From: SXXH01 sp041165735
GTDB taxonomy: Bacteria; Planctomycetota; UBA1135; GCA-002686595
Reading direction: 5' to 3'
NCBI GenBank assembly: GCA_046341775.1
Contig: JBKDQQ010000136.1
Span: 1-19,168, forward strand
DNA length: 19,168 bases
A program made the translations under genes and the position numbers. The notes beneath the pieces were generated by a model, which saw nothing but the letters and a program-made list of their open reading frames with translations, was not told where the DNA came from and made no database searches. Below, in pieces: positions 17,631 to 19,168 of the stretch (position 1 is its first letter; each line of letters opens with the position of its first letter).

Positions 17631-17640
17631 ACGTGCGGTG
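17631..17640 (+). repeat. Left copy of the direct repeat flanking the mobile element
   Basis: ACGTGCGGTG occurs here and again at 18146-18155. Because the last bases also belong to the terminal repeats, the true target duplication is 5, 7 or 9 bp, depending on where the element ends are placed. Confidence 0.65.
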
Positions 17641-17665
17641 ATGCTGGCCCCGTTCGTTGTGCGCG
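17638..17665 (+). repeat. Left terminal inverted repeat
   Basis: It matches the reverse complement of 18120-18147 at 27 of 28 positions. The single difference is G at 17652 against A at 18133. Confidence 0.8.
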
Positions 17666-18119
17666 TCTTCTGCGTAGTCGAGCACCCGAACCCACGAAGA
17701 TCGAGGTTGCCTGCTGCGCCCAGGCCAAGGCCGCTCGTTCATTCCTGATGGACCTCGGTCAACTAGGGTGGCGGACCCCTGCCGCCAGCCTTACGGAGCC
17801 CCGCCAAGGCCGCCACGCAGCGCCTGTGACCTCCTCGGCGCCTGCACCCGAGTTCACTGGCCGCGGGGCAGGTGCTCGTCGCGCCAACGGACGCACACGA
17901 CGCCAGCGGCGCGGACATGCAGTGGTGACGCCCAGGGCTCGAGCCGCGAGTCGCGGTCGATAGCTTGCAGAAGGCTTGCCAGGCCTCGGATTGGCCCCGG
18001 AATGCCGTAGGCGTGTCCAGGATGGGGCAACGCGTGACCGGTCCCGTATCCGATGGAACGCTGGGCGCGCGCGCCGCGTGGCAGGCAGCCTCGGATTTCG
18101 TCGTGGACCGGCTTCATGC

Positions 18120-18147
18120 CGCGCACAACGAAAGGGGCCAGCATCAC
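18120..18147 (-). repeat. Right terminal inverted repeat
   Basis: This is the inverted copy of 17638-17665. Read outward-in it begins GTGATGCTGGCCCC, as on the left. Confidence 0.8.
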
Positions 18148-18155
18148 GTGCGGTG
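18146..18155 (+). repeat. Right copy of the direct repeat flanking the mobile element
   Basis: ACGTGCGGTG is identical to 17631-17640. It ends 1 bp from the stop codon of the DUF3817 gene. Confidence 0.65.
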
Positions 18156-18156
18156 C

Positions 18157-18453
18157 TCACTTCCGCGCCAGCCACCGCTCGAACAGGAGCGTGGTGAACG
18201 GCGGGAAGGCGGAAGCGACCCCGAGCAAGAGGGCCAGCGGCCCGAGCCGCAGGTGCCGCGCGACCTCCATCAAGGACGCCAGGTAGGCGACGAACAACGC
18301 GCCGTGGATCGGACCCATGATCCGCACGCCGATGGGATTGGCGTGGTCCGAGTACTTGAACCACATGCCCGCCAGCAGTCCGGCCCAGGAGGCGGCTTCG
18401 GCGAAGGCGACGATGCGGAACCGTCCGAGCGGCGTGGCGAGGAATCGCAGCAT
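18157..18453 (-). CDS. DUF3817 family integral membrane protein
   Basis: This 98-aa protein has three likely membrane helices and fits DUF3817: FRIVAFAEAASWAGLLAGMW, then a short loop with FKYSD, VRIMGPIHGALFVAYLASL and LLLGVASAFPPFTTLLFERWL. The small size and the conserved GPIHG-like and PFTTLL-like positions agree with the family; its function is unknown. The ATG at 18453 has TAGACT 9 nt upstream and no ribosome-binding site. The mobile element lies directly behind its stop codon. Confidence 0.87.
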   Translation of the reverse strand: MLRFLATPLGRFRIVAFAEAASWAGLLAGMWFKYSDHANPIGVRIMGPIHGALFVAYLASLMEVARHLRLGPLALLLGVASAFPPFTTLLFERWLARK

Positions 18454-18462
18454 GCGTCGAGC

Positions 18463-18468
18463 AGTCTA
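18463..18468 (-). promoter_or_regulatory. -10-like hexamer TAGACT of the DUF3817 gene
   Basis: TAGACT ends 9 nt before the ATG at 18453, slightly farther than in the other genes, so a very short leader is possible. Confidence 0.35.
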
Positions 18469-18478
18469 GCCGCGCCGG

Positions 18479-18524
18479 GCAAGGCGGCGGGCGGGCCCCT
18501 GCGCGAGGGACCCGCCCGCCTTGC
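18479..18524 (-). terminator. GC-rich hairpin after the PhoX-like gene
   Basis: GCAAGGC and GGGCGGG (18479-18495, split by a 3-nt bulge) pair with CCCGCCC and GCCTTGC (18511-18524). The stem starts 18 bp after the PhoX-like stop codon. There is no T-run behind it, so termination is likely but not certain. Confidence 0.5.
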
Positions 18525-18542
18525 GATTCGTCCAGCGGACGC

Positions 18543-19168
18543 TCAGGTGCCGATCAGGCCGCCATCGATGCGCTGGATCGCGACCGTCGCCGAACGCGGG
18601 CGACCGCCGAAGGGCCAGGTGCTGACCGACGACGGATTGGCGTTCGTCGGGGCGCCGAACAGGCCGTTCCAGTAGTTCGTCGACTCGCCCGGGTGTTGCA
18701 CGTTCACGAACAGCGTGCGCTTGTCGGGCGACATGCAAACGCCGGTGATCTCGCAGCCGCGCGGACCGGTGAGGAAGCGCTTGAGCTCGCCCGTGCCCGG
18801 GTTCGAGACCAGCATCATGTTGTTGGCGATGCGGTCGTAGCCGCGATCTTGGCGGTTCTGCGAGGAATTGGAGATGTCCGTCTGGATCCACAGGCGACCA
18901 TCGGGATCGGCCCAGATGCCGTCCGGCGAACCGAACAGGGATTGGCTGGCGGGCACCAACGGGTCGTACTGGTTGTCGCCGGCGAGCAGGAACACGCTCC
19001 AGTCGAAGGTCGTCAGGCGGTGGTCGCCACCCGTCTCCCGCAGGCGCACGATGTGGCCGTAGGGGTTCGGATCGCGGTTGCTGTTGACCGGAGCGTTGTT
19101 GCCCGTGCCGTTGGTGAAGGCGACGTAGACATCCTGGGTCTGGGCGGTCTCGCAGACCCACTCCGGAC
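18543..19168 (-). CDS. PhoX/DUF839 family phosphatase, C-terminal part (5' end outside window)
   Basis: The frame runs off the right edge and gives 207 residues to the stop at 18543. Family landmarks are clear: PEWVCETAQTQDVYVAFTNG at the edge, NPYGHIVRLRE (34-44), FGSPDGIWADPDGRLWIQTD (78-97) and ITGVCMSPDKRTLFVNVQHPGE (140-161), all typical of the PhoX beta-propeller. PhoX enzymes are exported, Ca/Fe-dependent alkaline phosphatases that release phosphate from organic esters. The metal ligands are mostly in the missing part, so activity cannot be judged. The insert-like stretch NYWNGLFGAPTNANPSSVST (164-183) near the end is common in the family. Confidence 0.9.
   Translation of the reverse strand, partial: PEWVCETAQTQDVYVAFTNGTGNNAPVNSNRDPNPYGHIVRLRETGGDHRLTTFDWSVFLLAGDNQYDPLVPASQSLFGSPDGIWADPDGRLWIQTDISNSSQNRQDRGYDRIANNMMLVSNPGTGELKRFLTGPRGCEITGVCMSPDKRTLFVNVQHPGESTNYWNGLFGAPTNANPSSVSTWPFGGRPRSATVAIQRIDGGLIGT

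Larger units (their letters stand above)
17638..18147. mobile_element. MITE-like non-autonomous transposon, about 0.5 kb
   Basis: The segment is bounded by 28-bp terminal inverted repeats beginning GTGATGCTGGCCCC (one mismatch) and flanked by a direct repeat, the hallmark of transposition. The interior shows no transposase motif. The only open frame of note (97 codons, minus strand, starting inside the right terminal repeat) is not recognisable, so it was probably moved by an enzyme encoded elsewhere, or is a decayed element. It separates the DUF3817 gene (stop 9 bp away) from the esterase gene. Removing the element and one repeat copy leaves a 32-bp gap, a normal spacing for neighbouring genes. 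The transposase family cannot be named from this alone. Confidence 0.75.

Noticed and set aside
17854..18147. A 97-codon minus-strand open frame starting in the right terminal repeat of the mobile element
   Set aside because: There is no transposase motif and no known family. The shared MLAPFVVR start at both element ends follows from the inverted repeats.

Overview
The window is a G+C-rich chromosomal segment, most likely from a member of the Planctomycetota. The best clue is the broken gene at the left edge. Its C-terminal tail is a beta-strand type I associate with secreted proteins of marine Planctomycetota. The secreted alpha-toroid protein and the PhoX-type protein fit the same picture. 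This assignment is an inference. I saw no rRNA, tRNA or CRISPR array.

Left part (260-7226, minus strand): a heavy-metal efflux RND locus. In transcription order it encodes a small His-rich membrane or periplasmic protein, a CusB/CzcB-type periplasmic adaptor with a YtkA-like N-terminal domain and His clusters at both ends, a CusA/CzcA-type RND pump of 1071 aa, and a TolC/CusC-type outer-membrane lipoprotein. The last two genes overlap by 8 nt. The four proteins should form an inner membrane-periplasm-outer membrane export path for a metal cation. A GC-rich palindrome lies just upstream of the first gene. Further upstream is a Nudix hydrolase gene whose 3' end is unclear.

Middle part (8027-11607): a plus-strand pair encodes an MPPED-type metallophosphoesterase and, overlapping it, a stand-alone receiver-like protein. 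Then come a minus-strand TerB-like/DUF697 protein, a plus-strand TauE/SafE permease, a convergent hairpin, and a minus-strand universal stress protein.

Right part (11683-19168, all minus strand): release factor RF3 (prfC), a secreted protein with a PepSY-like N-terminus and an alpha-toroid C-terminus, a secreted alpha/beta-hydrolase esterase, a DUF3817 membrane protein, and the C-terminal part of a PhoX/DUF839 protein that runs off the window.

Four signals are not explained by ordinary annotation. (1) A ~0.5 kb non-coding insertion at 17638-18147 has 28-bp terminal inverted repeats (27/28 matching) and a flanking direct repeat, so it looks like a MITE or non-autonomous transposon. (2) A perfect 17-bp inverted repeat at 13284-13323 contains the prfC start codon; its upstream arm contains both ATG-TAG and a -10-like TAGTCT. 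(3) A hexamer TAGNNT lies 5-9 nt upstream of six start codons, none of which has a Shine-Dalgarno sequence, whereas overlapping downstream genes do have one. This suggests widespread leaderless transcription. (4) The metal pump locus begins with a His-rich protein preceded by a palindrome.
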